Shown here: piece by piece, positions 23,287-34,972 of the stretch
Layout of the letters: every line of letters starts with the position of its first letter
Position numbering within the stretch: the stretch's first letter is position 1
Source of the DNA: Bryum argenteum
Lineage: Eukaryota; Streptophyta; Bryopsida; Bryales; Bryaceae
Assembly (NCBI GenBank): GCA_037043015.1
Contig: CM073324.1
Location: 6,655,013 to 6,719,012, forward strand
DNA length: 64,000 nucleotides
Direction: 5' to 3'
Translations under genes and position numbers: made by a program
The notes under the pieces: model-generated
What the model was told of the DNA's origin: nothing
Databases searched by the model: none
The model's input: the letters and a program-made list of their open reading frames with translations, nothing else

Positions 23287-23654
23287 ATAGATAGAAAGAT
23301 AGATAGAAACTCCGGTCCCTTTCCAAGGGGCCGGCGTGAATGAAGTGTCCGTTCGTAATGCTAATATCCCGATGGCCACCGGACAAGGGGAAATTGAAAC
23401 AATACTACTTCCCCCTCTCGAGGGTGGACACTATAACTACGCTAGTTTCTAGCCTAGTTACTAATGCCTTGGAGATACTTGACATAGTATCCCCCCAAAG
23501 GGCTTTGAGGTACCCATACAACAAGGTCCAAGGACCCCCCACAATAGTTGGGTGGACTATAGTGGTGAGCACCATGCCGGCATGGAGAATAGAACCCACG
23601 ACCTCCTCATTGGGGGCCTAAGCCCTAACCACCAAGCCAAGGCTTGTGGTGCCT
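23287..23654 (-). mobile_element. Full-length tRNA-derived SINE (subfamily B) with target-site duplication
   Basis: Read on the minus strand, the head carries an A-box-like TGGCTTGGTGGT and, about 30 nt later, a B-box-like GGTTCTATTCT, as in RNA polymerase III promoters of tRNA-derived SINEs. The 3' end is a TATC-type simple repeat. The insertion is bounded by the direct repeat TAAATTCTCA (23276-23285 and 23655-23664), a retroposition target-site duplication. No coding capacity is expected; RNA polymerase III would transcribe it and a LINE would mobilise it. Confidence 0.85.
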
Positions 23655-24079
23655 TAAATTCTCAAATATAACCTTCTTCTACTTCAAGACCAATAAAACT
23701 CGATCCAAAAGATGTTTAGAAAGTTCAAGGTAGGATGTTGGATTTAAATTGACATTCTACTCGCTCTGAAAATTTAAACCGATAATTCCTCTTCATTTTT
23801 GAGATTGAAACAATATATGTTGTCTGGATTTTTTTCTTACAGAAACCCTCAAAAAATATTTTGGATTTTAAGGATTTTTTCCGCCACGTGTTGAAAATCA
23901 ACACAAAGGATAACAAGCAACATCTTTGAAGGGCCATAGCTTCTTCATTTAGAGTCCATTTTGGATGAAATTATGTGGGTTGCGTCGTGAATCAAGTCTA
24001 GTTTGTGCAAAAGTAAAAATTGCACACTCATATAATGTGCCATGTCTAATAGGGCTTCATTCAAAGTCTTTATTATTAA

Positions 24080-24339
24080 CCCCAAACTTTTCTTAAAACC
24101 CGAAACGGGTTTTGGAGGTTCCCGCAGGAGAAAAACTCAACCAACTTTGACCATTATAATCTCACAAATGACGAAGAATGAACGGTTCAAATTTGGTATG
24201 TGAGAAAAAGGTCAAGTGAACTTTGAGATCTTACGGTTGAATCTCTAAAATAATGCTTGGATTGAGATGTTTTGAGCTTGATCTGAAGGGAGGTCAAATT
24301 TTGTGACTTAGACCATTTTGCAACAAGGAAATTTAGGGG
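24080..24339. mobile_element. TTAA-flanked inverted-repeat element, 260 bp
   Basis: The left end CCCCAAACTTTTCTT is preceded by TTAA (24076-24079). The reverse-complemented right end CCCCTAAATTTCCTT is followed by TTAA (24340-24343). The interior contains 'ctcacaaatgacgaagaatg' and 'gatcttacggttgaa', motifs that recur inverted at 12700-12870 and 18830-18930. Confidence 0.7.
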
Positions 24340-25110
24340 TTAAATTGTATAATTTGAAAGTAAGATATTTGGCTACTGACAAGTGATAATGAATACGCAT
24401 GAATTAGAAGGCAGATGAGTAGATCACCCCCCACACTTGCAAATTGTAATCCCCAGTCTGGCCCATATTTTTTGGATGCAGGCACTCTCCAGAAATTTAT
24501 AGGATTCTTGGGTTTCACAATCAATCATAAGCTCATGATTAAGGAGAGGCAACTATAATTAGGGATGTTTTACATGGGGAGTCAAGGTTGACAAATCTCC
24601 GAGCCAATTTATTCACATTTTGAGCCCATGGGCCACTTGGAGAATACGTTGAAGAAGTAATAAAGTGTTGCCAATACCCCATGCGTAGAGCCCTTGGGGC
24701 TGATTTGTAATAGGAAAAACAAGGCCATGGGGCCAATTCGTATTATTAACTACATTCTATGTTTCTGAGTTTGTTCATATTAAAATATTTTAGTGAAATG
24801 ATGATTCTGTATTGAAATTAAGCGACGGTCTCTAGGCCATGAATTGGCCTTCATTCTTGTATCTTCCAACTTTTGGAACACGGGCCGCGTTTAAACTTGT
24901 TTCCCACTTATTATTATACATTTTCAGAAAATTGGCCTTTAACTCCCCATGTAAAGCCCCTCAGGCTAAATTCGAGAGTTGAACCAATTACAAGAGAGGA
25001 TTTGGCCATGAATTGGCCCCATCAATGGCTTGGCCCCTCGTGCAAAGCAGCCCTTAACCGACCATCAAAGAATTTTAAAATGTGTTTTGGAGTTTAGGGG
25101 TGAGGGTTAT

Positions 25111-25458
25111 TGAGGCACCAAAAGCCTTGGCTTGGTGGTTAGGGCTCATGGTCTCATTAAGGAGGTTGTGGGTTTTACTCCCCATGCCAACATGGTGCCT
25201 ACCACCATAGTCCATCCAATTATGGTAAAAGGTTCTTGAATCTTGTTGTACGAGTATCTCGAAGCCCTTTGGGAATGGGGGGGTACCATGTCGGATATCT
25301 CTAAGGCACTAGCACCTAGGTAGGAAGTAATGTAGTGTTTACCCCAAGAGGGGTTAGAAGTCTCGTCATTGGTGTAATGACCTCTATATATCCGAATATA
25401 GATCAAACGAATACTCTATTCACGCGACCTGTAAATATGTTGGAGTTTCTCTTCTTCT
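25111..25458 (+). mobile_element. Full-length tRNA-derived SINE (subfamily A) with target-site duplication
   Basis: The A-box-like TGGCTTGGTGGT (25128-25139) and B-box-like GGTTTTACTCC (25171-25181) lie in the head. The body ends in 'ttggagtttct' and a CTT-type tail. The direct repeat TGAGGGTTAT flanks it (25101-25110 and 25459-25468). The 3' half differs from subfamily B. Confidence 0.85.
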
Positions 25459-26480
25459 TGAGGGTTATCGTTCCCAATCTAATTTAATTGAAATAAACTT
25501 TCTAGACAAATAAAAAACATCATGTAATTTAGGAACTTGTATTTTGTCGCATGATGAGTTTTGAAATCAACCATATTTGTAATTTTGTTTGTATTCGACT
25601 TCTAAAGGCCTAGGGGTTTGGAGAGAAACTTAGATATGTTATAAATTATGCATTTTGTGACTATAATTATGAAATTTTGCTTAAGAGACAATATAAAATT
25701 CCTAATGCTTGAATTAGATAAATATGGTTCAACATTTTTATATAATATTTTCAAATAATATAAATTTTATTTTTTATAATTTATTTTGTGATTGTAATGA
25801 AGATTCCGTCATATAATTCAATCTCTATCACATTCCACAAGTTTGAGCAATTTGGGTTTACCTAGATTTGAAATGAAAATTCACAAAATTTTATGCTTGT
25901 TTAAGAATTTTCACACGTGCCTACAACCTCAATTTCGTTAAAAGGGCACTATGCCATCTGCCACTTTGTCACACCACATCTTACATTTGTGTTCATACAG
26001 AGTGGTGTATTCTGTGAAATCACAATTTTTTTGTAATATCACTTCCTTATATACGTTGTCAATCATTTTTTCTAATATCACCTTCAAATTCTGTTATATC
26101 ACATGGTTTTTGAAGTACAGTTGAGAAATTTCAGAAGTGCCATTTTACCATAATAATGCCTAGTTTAATAACAAAATAGGGGTTGATACTAAAAAAACGT
26201 GTCATTTTGCAAACATATTGAATATTTCTCAACTTGGGTTCAAAAAATATGCCTTTCAAATGGCACATTTCCGTATGCGACCAAAAATGACATATCATGG
26301 CTTTAGCAACATGACACAAAGAATACCGCCATTTTACCAAAATTGACGTTAGGCCAAAAATTTGATCAAAGACATGATTACCACATCTTACCAGATCTAC
26401 TCATACTCACATAAACAACACAAATGTGATCAAACTTCAATCTTCATCATTATTCCGCAATGTATAATGTCATAGTAATC

Positions 26481-26851
26481 AAGGCACCACAAGCCTTGGC
26501 TTGGTGGTTGGCCTCATGGCCCCCAATGAGGAGGTCGTGGGTTCCACTCCCCTTGCTGGCGTGGTGCTCACCACTATAGTCCACCCAACTATTGTGAGGG
26601 GTCCTTGGACCTTGTTGTATACGTACCTCAAAGTCCTTTGGGGAATACTATGTCAAGTATGATCTTCAAAGCACTAGTAACTAGCTAGAAACTAGAGTAG
26701 TGTTTCTAGTTTATAGTATCCACCCTTCAAGGGGGAAGTAATATTATCCAAATTTTTCCTTGTCTAGTGGGCATCAGAATATTAGCATTACAAACGGACA
26801 CTTCATTCACGTCGGCCCCTTAAAAAGGGAACTGGAGTTTCTATCTATCTA
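26481..26851 (+). mobile_element. tRNA-derived SINE (subfamily B) joined to the BRF1 pseudogene
   Basis: A box at 26497-26508 and B box at 26540-26550 (GGTTCCACTCC). The tail is 'ctatctatctat', directly followed by BRF1-homologous sequence. I see no target-site duplication, so the right junction may be a rearrangement breakpoint. Confidence 0.8.
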
Positions 26852-28625
26852 TGAGCTCAATTTCTTCTTAGCAAGCATCCCACCAGCGACCTCAGTTGCA
26901 CTTGTTCATCCAGTCTCTTTCTCTTTGATCACCTTCTTCACTTCGATCTGATATCACATTCACCGACTCCATTGCAGCTGCTTTTAGCTCCTTGAGTCTC
27001 CAAGTACTCCTTATTCATTGATCGTCTTCAACCTCACTTCCTTTTCGTTGTGTAGATAGCCTACCACTTCCTCATCATCAACTTCCGAGAGAGTTCCTTC
27101 ATCATCTGCTACTCCTTGCATCGCATCATCACAGCTGACATCGATCAATGCTGTAATGGGGTTCTCTGTAGCTTCGGCAACCATTGAATCTTCATCTTTC
27201 TCAGCTGCAGCCTTCTTTTGAGCTTCGACTAAAGCAGGCGGATGAGACATGCCTCCAGAGACTTTGACGAACTCGTTATAGCAAGCACGGCAAAGACCAT
27301 GTGCATAATGTTGAGCTCTTTATGTTCACAAAGATTTGAGTTTGTTGAGATTCAATTAAGAGTACGGATATTACGATTTCCTAGCTTGGCTTTGGAATTG
27401 AACTCCTCCAGCAGTTAAGTGATTGGAATCCGTTTGCTGAAATTCAACGAGCCGTCCCCTGAGAGTAGCTTCATTCACCGACGTGCACCACGCTGGTGAT
27501 TTCAGATTTCGATCACTCAAAAACCATGAATATGTGCAGCAATGAATAGCGCAGCTCCAGTAACACCGCGCGCTCGGCCGTCTTCGATCCTGTCTGCATC
27601 TAATTAATCTCGTTTCGTTCTCGCAATTAGTGTCAATGCGGAATCTGCAACTGTGTGCATCTTGGTATCAAATTGGAGCTGATCAGCGATTCGGTAAATG
27701 AACTAGCTCGGATCAATCAATAGGCCGCCGCGCCATCATACCCTGCTGCTCGAGACGTTGACAAAGAAAAAACTGCGCCGAAAACGTGATAGTTCAACTG
27801 GAGAGAGTCTGAGAAGTCTATGAGCATGTAAGGCTTGTTCTCTTGACGTCGAGACGAGTTGCAGCTACTTGTGGCAATCGTCTCCCTTGGTCTCCCTTGG
27901 TGCGTCTCCCTTGGGTGTAGTCTACTTTATATGAATGTGTAAAATCAATGCGCATCTTCAATTACTGTTGTTCGCGGTTGAATTGAGAGTTGCTCGGCAA
28001 TTAGGTTGAGTTTCTGCTTGCCTTTGTTATGGGCCTTTTCGTATGGATTCGAGCAAAGTACGTGCTATCCTTGATTGTGCGTGGTACTACTTGTTTTTGT
28101 TATGGGTCTTCTTTGTATTTATTTGTGCTAAATGCGTGGTATCCTTGATCCTTGATTGTGCGTGGTAGGATATGAAATTTCCATGTGCTTGCGATGATCC
28201 GGTAGGATATGAAATTTCCATGTGCTTGCGATGATCCGGTAGGATATGAAATTAAATTTCCATGTGCTTGCAATGATCCATTTGTTGCTTTAGAATGTGA
28301 ATCTAATGGTGTCGTCTCTCTCTGCGACTTGATCCTTTGGGGCAGTAGCTGCACCACACCATTGCTCCTGCACCCCAAACCTTAAATCTTGACCTAAGGA
28401 TGTTTTTTGATGCACACATGAGTATAGGACATGATGTAAGGGGATTCCCAAGTAGGGGATCAAACTTGCTACCACATAGAAGCAACTATGAGAAGTTTAA
28501 GAATAGCTCTATTCCTTAACTCTATTCCTTATTACCCCGCCAATGGACCTTCAACTTTATTCTTTAGTTATTGATTGTGATTAATATTGTAAGTCGTAGA
28601 TTATTTATATGTGCCAAGTGACACT
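26852..28625 (-). pseudogene. Inverted degenerate copy of BRF1 (TFIIIB subunit)
   Basis: The reverse complement aligns from start to end with the intact gene at 59143..61567, including the zinc-ribbon start (ATG at 28362), both cyclin-fold segments, the acidic linker and the conserved GYLHN..EVRLKTI segment. The frame is destroyed by many small indels and stops. Homology stops near the intact gene's codon for MLASKKLNSS, where the SINE tail begins. Upstream of the ATG, similarity continues for about 250 bp into the inferred 5' leader intron of the intact gene ('gtcacttggca', 'agtagttgcttct'). This points to DNA-level duplication and not an mRNA retrocopy. A 37-bp repeat has expanded inside it at 28164..28280. 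Confidence 0.9.
28164..28280 (+). repeat. 37-bp tandem triplication inside BRF1 pseudogene
   Basis: The unit 'ggtaggatatgaaatttcca' plus 17 bp occurs at 28164, 28201 and 28238; the third copy has a 5-bp insertion. The intact gene lacks this expansion. Confidence 0.9.
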
Positions 28626-29403
28626 ATAGAGTAAACGTTTGTGATGTCATTGTGACTCTGAACACTATAAAGCTAAAGCATGAAATAGATTAGAGTAAGG
28701 ATTATATTATTCTTATTTTTGAATTTTGAATTTTTTTCTGAAGCAAAAATATGCAAACCATGTAGAATCTAAACCCGCAATAAAATCTCAAAATGTACAT
28801 CAGTATCAAAGTTGTTATTTTTATTGCTTCTTTGTGATACAAGGTTGGAAATCTAACAATGATAAACCTAAAATAGAATTAAAACTCCTTAAAAAAAAAA
28901 CTACCTTCTAAAAAGAGGCTGAGGAGGGAAGGCTGTCCGCGTTCCCTAAGTGCCCCGTGTTCCCTTCGCGAGCGCCTTCCAACATCGACGGCTCAGATCC
29001 CCAGTAGGATGGACGGTTGAGATGGACCGAGACGAACTCGTTTCTCAGACCTGAGGGACGAGGGAGGGCGCGGTGAAGGAGAAACTGGGTTTTCTTATTT
29101 TTTCTTTAAGAAGTTTAATGAAGGAGGGAGGGAGGGAGGGAATGCTCATCACGGATGCCGCATCACTCTCTCTCAATTCGCCGTTCTTCAACAAGCAGTA
29201 ACTCATTCAAATCCAAAAGCCGCGCCAAAATTCCACGCCCCAATTCGAAATAGCGAGTAGCCAGCCGCTCCTTCGCTCCCCTCGCTCTCACTCACCCCGC
29301 CAACACAACCCACCTTCTCCTTCTCCCCTTAGCCCCGCCGATTTCCCATCACTCTCCGCAATTGGGTTCCGCGATTGTTGAACTTTCCGCCAGGGTTCGA
29401 ACG
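28626..29403. other. Spacer and probable promoter of the SWI2/SNF2 gene
   Basis: AT-rich DNA changes at about 28920 to GC-richer sequence with a (GGGA)n tract near 29120-29140, typical of a promoter and leader. No TATA box is obvious. Confidence 0.4.
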
Positions 29404-29463
29404 ATGGGCTACTCCAAGAATTCCCGTTTCCAGGTGAACTACCTCCCTTCATTCTTTGATTGA
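29404..29463 (+). promoter_or_regulatory. Possible upstream ORF in the SWI2/SNF2 leader
   Basis: ATG at 29404 opens a 19-codon frame (MGYSKNSRFQ...) that ends in TGA at 29461. Alternatively, CAG|GTGAAC after codon 10 could be a splice donor of a leader exon. Either way it lies before the main ATG at 29675. Confidence 0.4.
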
Positions 29464-29674
29464 TCCAATAATCCGAGTTTCTGTGGGTTTGTGCAATTTG
29501 CAGAGACAGTGTCGTGTTCTTCATTGCTGTATCGACCTATTTTGTGAGAGAGTTTGATCGTTTGCAAACATTCAGAGGTTTTTGTGAGTTGCGCAATTTG
29601 GGGGTGCTTACAGTGTCGTCGTGTGCTTTTGTTTCAGTGTCGACCTATTTTGTGATTTTGTGAGAGTTTGGTCG

Positions 29675-32600
29675 ATGATGGGGGACGACGGGCAAGAGAT
29701 GGAGGTGAAGACAGGAGGAGGAGTAGGACTTGTGAATGGAAACGTCGAGCATTGTGACATGGACATTGATCATGTGGAAGAAGAAGAAGAGGAAGAAGAA
29801 GAAGAGCCTGCGTTTAGCCTGATGGCCACTCAGCTGCAGGACATGAAGGTTCTGCTCAGCACTCTGTCGATGCTGTCTCGAAGCGTGCAAGTCCCGAATC
29901 GGCTCTTTGAGAAAGTCGCCTCGATTGCGTTGCGTAGTGACGACGACTCTGAAGCTCAACATCACAAGGTTTGTTGCACCAGCTCAGTTCTCCGAAGATA
30001 CACAATCACTGAAATGCATTTTTGTGCATGCTCTGTGTTTTGATTTTCCGTTGTCTGCTCTGTTGTTCATGGTCAGCTGGTTCGCATGGACCAAGAAGCC
30101 ATGAAGGTTGTCGTTTGTCCAGTGTACTTTTGGCTTGTTTCTGCTGATACATTATTGGCATATACTTTTTCAGTCGAATGAATTATTTCTAAGAGTCCGT
30201 AAATCTCTGGTATTTTAGGGGTTTTTCTTTCGATTTTATTGAGAAAGTCTATGATACATATATTTCTTCAGAGACCTGCTCCACCACAGCAGAGCGCTTG
30301 AAAATTTATGTTTGACCCTGTGCCATGAGTGCGATCCCTGCGTTTTGAGAAAACGAATAGGGTAGTTTTGAAGAAGCCATCAATCGGCTTTGAACTGAGT
30401 GGATGGTTCATTTACAAAGTTGACTTTTGAAAGTTATTAGTTGATCGATATGAATGTGCTATGAGTCAATATGTGTTGATGTAATTTCTTCTCTTTTTTG
30501 AATACACCTGCGGAAGCGGCCACATCGAGTTTTGGAATGTAAGAAGAGATTCGATTGATCTGAAATCGTGCCTGGGCTTCCTCATACAGACTGAATCCTC
30601 AATTGAACTTGAAAATGGAACCGCTTTGGAAGCTCCTCTTGACGAATCCGCAACCGTACAATCCGAAGTCCCTCAGACCGTGCAGGAGAATGGCGATACT
30701 CGGAAAGCTCACGGCACTGACTTGGAAGTGGAAGGGCCAACTTCAGAAGACCGAACACTAGGGAATGAAAGCACCAGCCCATCTGAGCCTCCCGTTCTGA
30801 ACAAGGAAGTGCAGAGCACCGGGCAGGATGTTGAAAGATCAGATCCGGTACCAGAAGCAGCTTACGTTCCAGGTCAGTTGCTGGCTGAGCTTGACGAGGC
30901 CGTGCAAAAGCCCAGGTTCATGACATCTGCTGAGCTTCGAAAGGAGGAGAAGTCTCGCATGGACTGTAAGCTCTCATCCCGGATTCGGGAGATCAAAGAC
31001 TTGCCTGCATTCTCAGAAGAGAAAGTCCGACAGCTCAATCTCATCGAGCAATACTCGTTAGACCTTCTCAGCTTGCAAAAGAAGGTGAGAGCTGAAGTGG
31101 TGCAGGAGTTGCGGTTGAAGGAGCTTTGCGTTGCCCCAGATTCCCGAATCTACGACTGGGGCCTTATGCGAATCAGACGCAGTGGAACATCCTATCTGGG
31201 CTACGGGGAACATGCCATGGCGCCAGAAGCAGATGAGCGGCTGAGGAGGAAACGAGAAGCAGAGAGACAGAGAAGGCTGGAGGAAGAGGAGAGGACAAGG
31301 GAGAATACTCGCAAGCGGAAGTTTTTCAACGAGCTACTGAACATGTCACGAGAGTGTCAGCTACAAACGCAAGCTGCGATCAAACGGAGGAAGCAACGGA
31401 ACGACGGAATGCAGGCATGGCATGGAAAACAAAGGCAGAGAGCGACGAGAGCTGAGAAGCTTCGTTTCCAGGCGCTGAAATCTGATGACCAGGAGGCTTA
31501 CATGCGGATGGTGGAAGAGAGCAAGAACGAGCGCCTCACCACACTACTTTCACGAACTGATGACCTCCTGCAAAGATTGGGTGCAATGGTACAAAAACAA
31601 AAGGATGCCGAGCCTGAGGACGCATTTATTTTGAAGAAAGACAAGCCCCTGCGAGGCCACCCGAAGGATGATGCTTCAGCACCCGAGGCGGGTGCCAAGA
31701 AGCGGGATCTTCTTGAGGGGCAGCGCCAATACAACTCCGCGGTGCATTCCATCGAGGAGAAAGTGACGGTGCAACCGAGAATGCTTCAAGGCGGCCAGCT
31801 GCGAGAGTACCAGATCGAGGGGCTCCAGTGGATGCTCTCCTTGTATAACAATAACCTGAATGGGATCTTGGCAGATGAAATGGGGTTGGGGAAAACCATT
31901 CAAACAATTGCGCTTCTGGCCTACCTGCTTGAGAATAAAGGTGTTGTTGGGCCTCATATTATTATCGCTCCCAAGGCTGTGTTGCCTAACTGGGCTCATG
32001 AACTGGCTCACTGGGCGCCTACGATTGCTACCGTGTTATACGATGGCCGTGCCGAGGAGCGGCGACTGCTACGTGAAGAGTATAGCGGTGAGGGCAAGTT
32101 CCACGTCCTCGTCACTCACTATGATCTTATCATGCGTGACAAAGCCTTCTTGAAGAAAATCAAGTGGAATTACATGATTGTCGACGAAGGTAAGCAACCT
32201 TTTCTCCATTCCTATGGTCTTATCCGTTACCTACATTGGTATGACTTGTCATTATTGTTACATGTTTTTATGAATCTTGTTCAAAATATACTCTTCTACA
32301 ACGAGCATCCATGTTCAAAGTATTCACCATGTGTAGAAAGTTTTAGCCTTCCATAACATTCAGTGAAGTAGAAGATTCACCTCGTTTTAGAAAACGTAGC
32401 CATGTGGGTTATAGCTGCCTTCACTCGAATATGGGGTTCATTACTTACAATATTATTAGATTTTGCACGTTATGTCTTACATCATGTGGAATCATAAATC
32501 GATCTTGGAATGTTTTAGCTTCTAATACTCGAAATTGCTCTCAAGTGAAGATTAGACACTTGACAGGATTCAAATGCTCGGTACTGTGATAAATGTACAC

Positions 32601-34972
32601 AAGATTCATATTTCATTCTTTGTTATTCATGCTGAATGCAGGTCACCGGCTCAAGAACCACGACTGCATGTTGTCACGAACGCTCACATCGGGGTACCAC
32701 ATAAGGCGAAGGCTGCTATTGACGGGAACGCCGATTCAGAACAGTTTGCAAGAGCTTTGGTCGCTGCTTAATTTCCTGCTGCCGGCCATTTTCAATTCCA
32801 GTGAGAATTTCGAGGACTGGTTCAACGCGCCCTTCACAGACCGGTCCGACGTTTCCCTTACAGAAGAAGAGCAGCTTCTCGTCATCCGGCGGCTGCACCA
32901 AGTCATCCGCCCGTTCTTGCTCCGTCGGAAGAAGGCCGAGGTGGAGAAGTTCCTCCCTGGCAAGACGCAAGTCATCCTTAAGTGCGACATGTCCGCATGG
33001 CAGCGGCTCTATTACAAACAGATCATGGAGTGGGGTCGAGTCGGGTTGGATATCGGCACTGGCAAGTCTCGAGGCTTGTTGAACACCGCCATGCAGCTCC
33101 GGAAATGCTGCAACCATCCTTACCTCTTCTTGGAGGGCCGTGACTACGACCCCGCCAATCGTGACGAGCTCATCCGTTCCTCAGGCAAGCAGCAGTGCAT
33201 CTTTCTTTTCAAATCACTACACTAACGATGGTATATTGGCATCAAATGTTAACCTACTCTGAATGGTCAAACGATAACATGACTTTTTTATTATCTTTTG
33301 CTGACTATGCTTCACAAAGGTATTCTTACTTCACATGTATGAGTATCTTTGTTGTATGGTATAGATATTCACCTTGTGTAAAAATGACAATCCTCCTAAA
33401 CAGTCAGCATGTGTAATATTCGACAAGAGTTAGCATGGGTGACATTCCACAATAGCTAGCATGGGTAACAGTCGGTGAAGGTTAGCTTGAGCAACATTCG
33501 ATCAAAAGTAGAATGAGTAACAATACATAAGTCGTTTTTGTGCACAACATACCAACAGATTGATTGTAACTTACTTAATCTGATCTCGTTTCACATATTT
33601 GTGTAACGAATCCTACTTTGAGTGGAATGTAATGTGGGGAAATCAGGCCTCCTAACGAATGTTTGGTGCAGGTAAGTTTGAGCTTCTAGACCGGCTGCTG
33701 CCCAAGTTGGCGAAAACAGGACACCGAGTGCTGCTGTTTTCCCAGATGACAAGGTTGATGGACATTCTGGAGGATTACTTAGAGCTACACGGGTTCAAGT
33801 TCCTACGCTTAGACGGGACAACAAAGACAGAAGAGCGAGGGACGCTTCTCTCAAAGTTCAATGCACCTGATTCACCATACTTCATGTTCTTGCTGTCCAC
33901 TCGAGCTGGCGGGCTAGGTCTCAACCTGCAAACTGCCGACACTGTCATTCTCTTCGACAGTGACTGGAATCCGCAAATGGACCAGCAGGCGGAGGATCGA
34001 GCTCACAGAATTGGCCAAAAGAAGGAGGTTCGTGTGTTCGTGCTCGTGAGCGTGGGTTCCATAGAAGAGGAGATTCTGGAGCGAGCCAAGTCTAAAATGG
34101 GAATCGACGCCAAGGTAATACAAGCTGGACTGTTCAACACAACATCGACCGCGCAAGAGCGTAGGGAAATGCTGGAGGAGATTATGAAGCGTGGCTCAGA
34201 CGTGATTGGCACTGATGTGCCGAGCGAGCGCGAGATCAATCGCTTGTCCGCCCGTGGCGATGACGAGTTCGAAATCTTCGAGGAGATGGACGAGGAGAGA
34301 AGGCAGAAGGAAGAGTATCGGTCACGGTTACTGGAAGAGCATGAAGTTCCAGAGTGGGTGTTCTTAAACGACCCCAAGGGAGAAGAAGGTGATGACAATC
34401 CAAAACAGCCCGTGACAGGCAAGCGAGTCCGGAAGGAAGTCATGTACACAGACGTTTTAAGCGACTCTCAATGGATGAAAGCAATTGAGGATGGCGAGGA
34501 TGTGGGTGCTGCTGTGAAGGTGCAGCTCACCAAGCGGTCCAAACGAAGGGAGCTTCAGCAGCAGGCTGCTCTTGAGCAAGAAGTTGCTGAGATGCTGGAA
34601 GACGAGGAACCCTTAGACGATGACGAGGAAGAAGAAGAACCCATGACTAGAGTGACCACCACCACCACCACTACGAACAGGATTGAAGATTCCTTTGAAG
34701 CCAAAACAACAGACACTCGCACCCGCATTGTCTTCAAGCGAAAACAACAACTGATTGATGAGCAGTCTGCTGCTCAAGTCAAGGAGAGCAGTGAGAAACG
34801 GTATCGTTTCGTGCTCCGAGCTGAGGAGAAAGGTGCAGCTAACTGGAAGGGCCTGCAACGCAAGCGATCTAGACATGGAGCAGTCATTGCTGAAGAAGAA
34901 TCACCACCTGCTACTCACCCCAAAGACCATGTCACCGAGGACGACACCGAAGAGGACGATGAGAGCATGTAG
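29675..34972 (+). CDS. MINU: SWI2/SNF2 chromatin-remodelling ATPase, MINU/CHR12-CHR23 type
   Basis: Exons 29675..29968, 30590..32189, 32642..33184 and 33672..34972 give 1245 aa with matching phases 0, 1 and 1. Residues 1-98 hold an acidic Glu run and the [20 protein letters not shown] segment also seen near the start of Arabidopsis CHR12. An HSA-type, Arg/Glu-rich helical region spans about 311-430 and carries [18 protein letters not shown]. The ATPase has the DEMGLGKT P-loop (527-534), DEGH box (630-633, across intron 2) and [13 protein letters not shown]. The second lobe includes [14 protein letters not shown] and [12 protein letters not shown] (about 917-928). SnAC-like sequence and an acidic, Thr-rich tail follow. 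There is no bromodomain, as in MINU proteins. The protein should act in the nucleus as the motor of a SWI/SNF-class complex. Intron 3 starts with GC. Confidence 0.93.
30077..30106 (+). other. Possible 30-nt in-frame micro-exon in intron 1
   Basis: A strong pyrimidine tract and CAG precede 30 nt encoding [10 protein letters not shown], followed by GTTGTC. Length and phase 0 would add 10 residues without a frame change. It could equally be unused; I left it out of the gene model. Confidence 0.3.
33185..33671 (+). other. GC-AG intron 3 of the SWI2/SNF2 gene
   Basis: The exon must end TCA-G to join GT-AAG-TTT and give the conserved [10 protein letters not shown]. The intron therefore begins GCAAGC after CAG and ends GCAG. 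No in-frame GT donor nearby keeps this conserved sequence. GC-AG introns are a small minority in plants and usually have otherwise strong donor contexts, as here. Confidence 0.85.

Noticed and set aside
23340-23621. Coding region of about 90 codons
   Set aside because: It lies wholly within a SINE that has target-site duplications.
26490-26555. tRNA gene
   Set aside because: The A-box and B-box strings are SINE heads. No acceptor stem or anticodon arm can be folded, and the same head recurs in other SINE copies.
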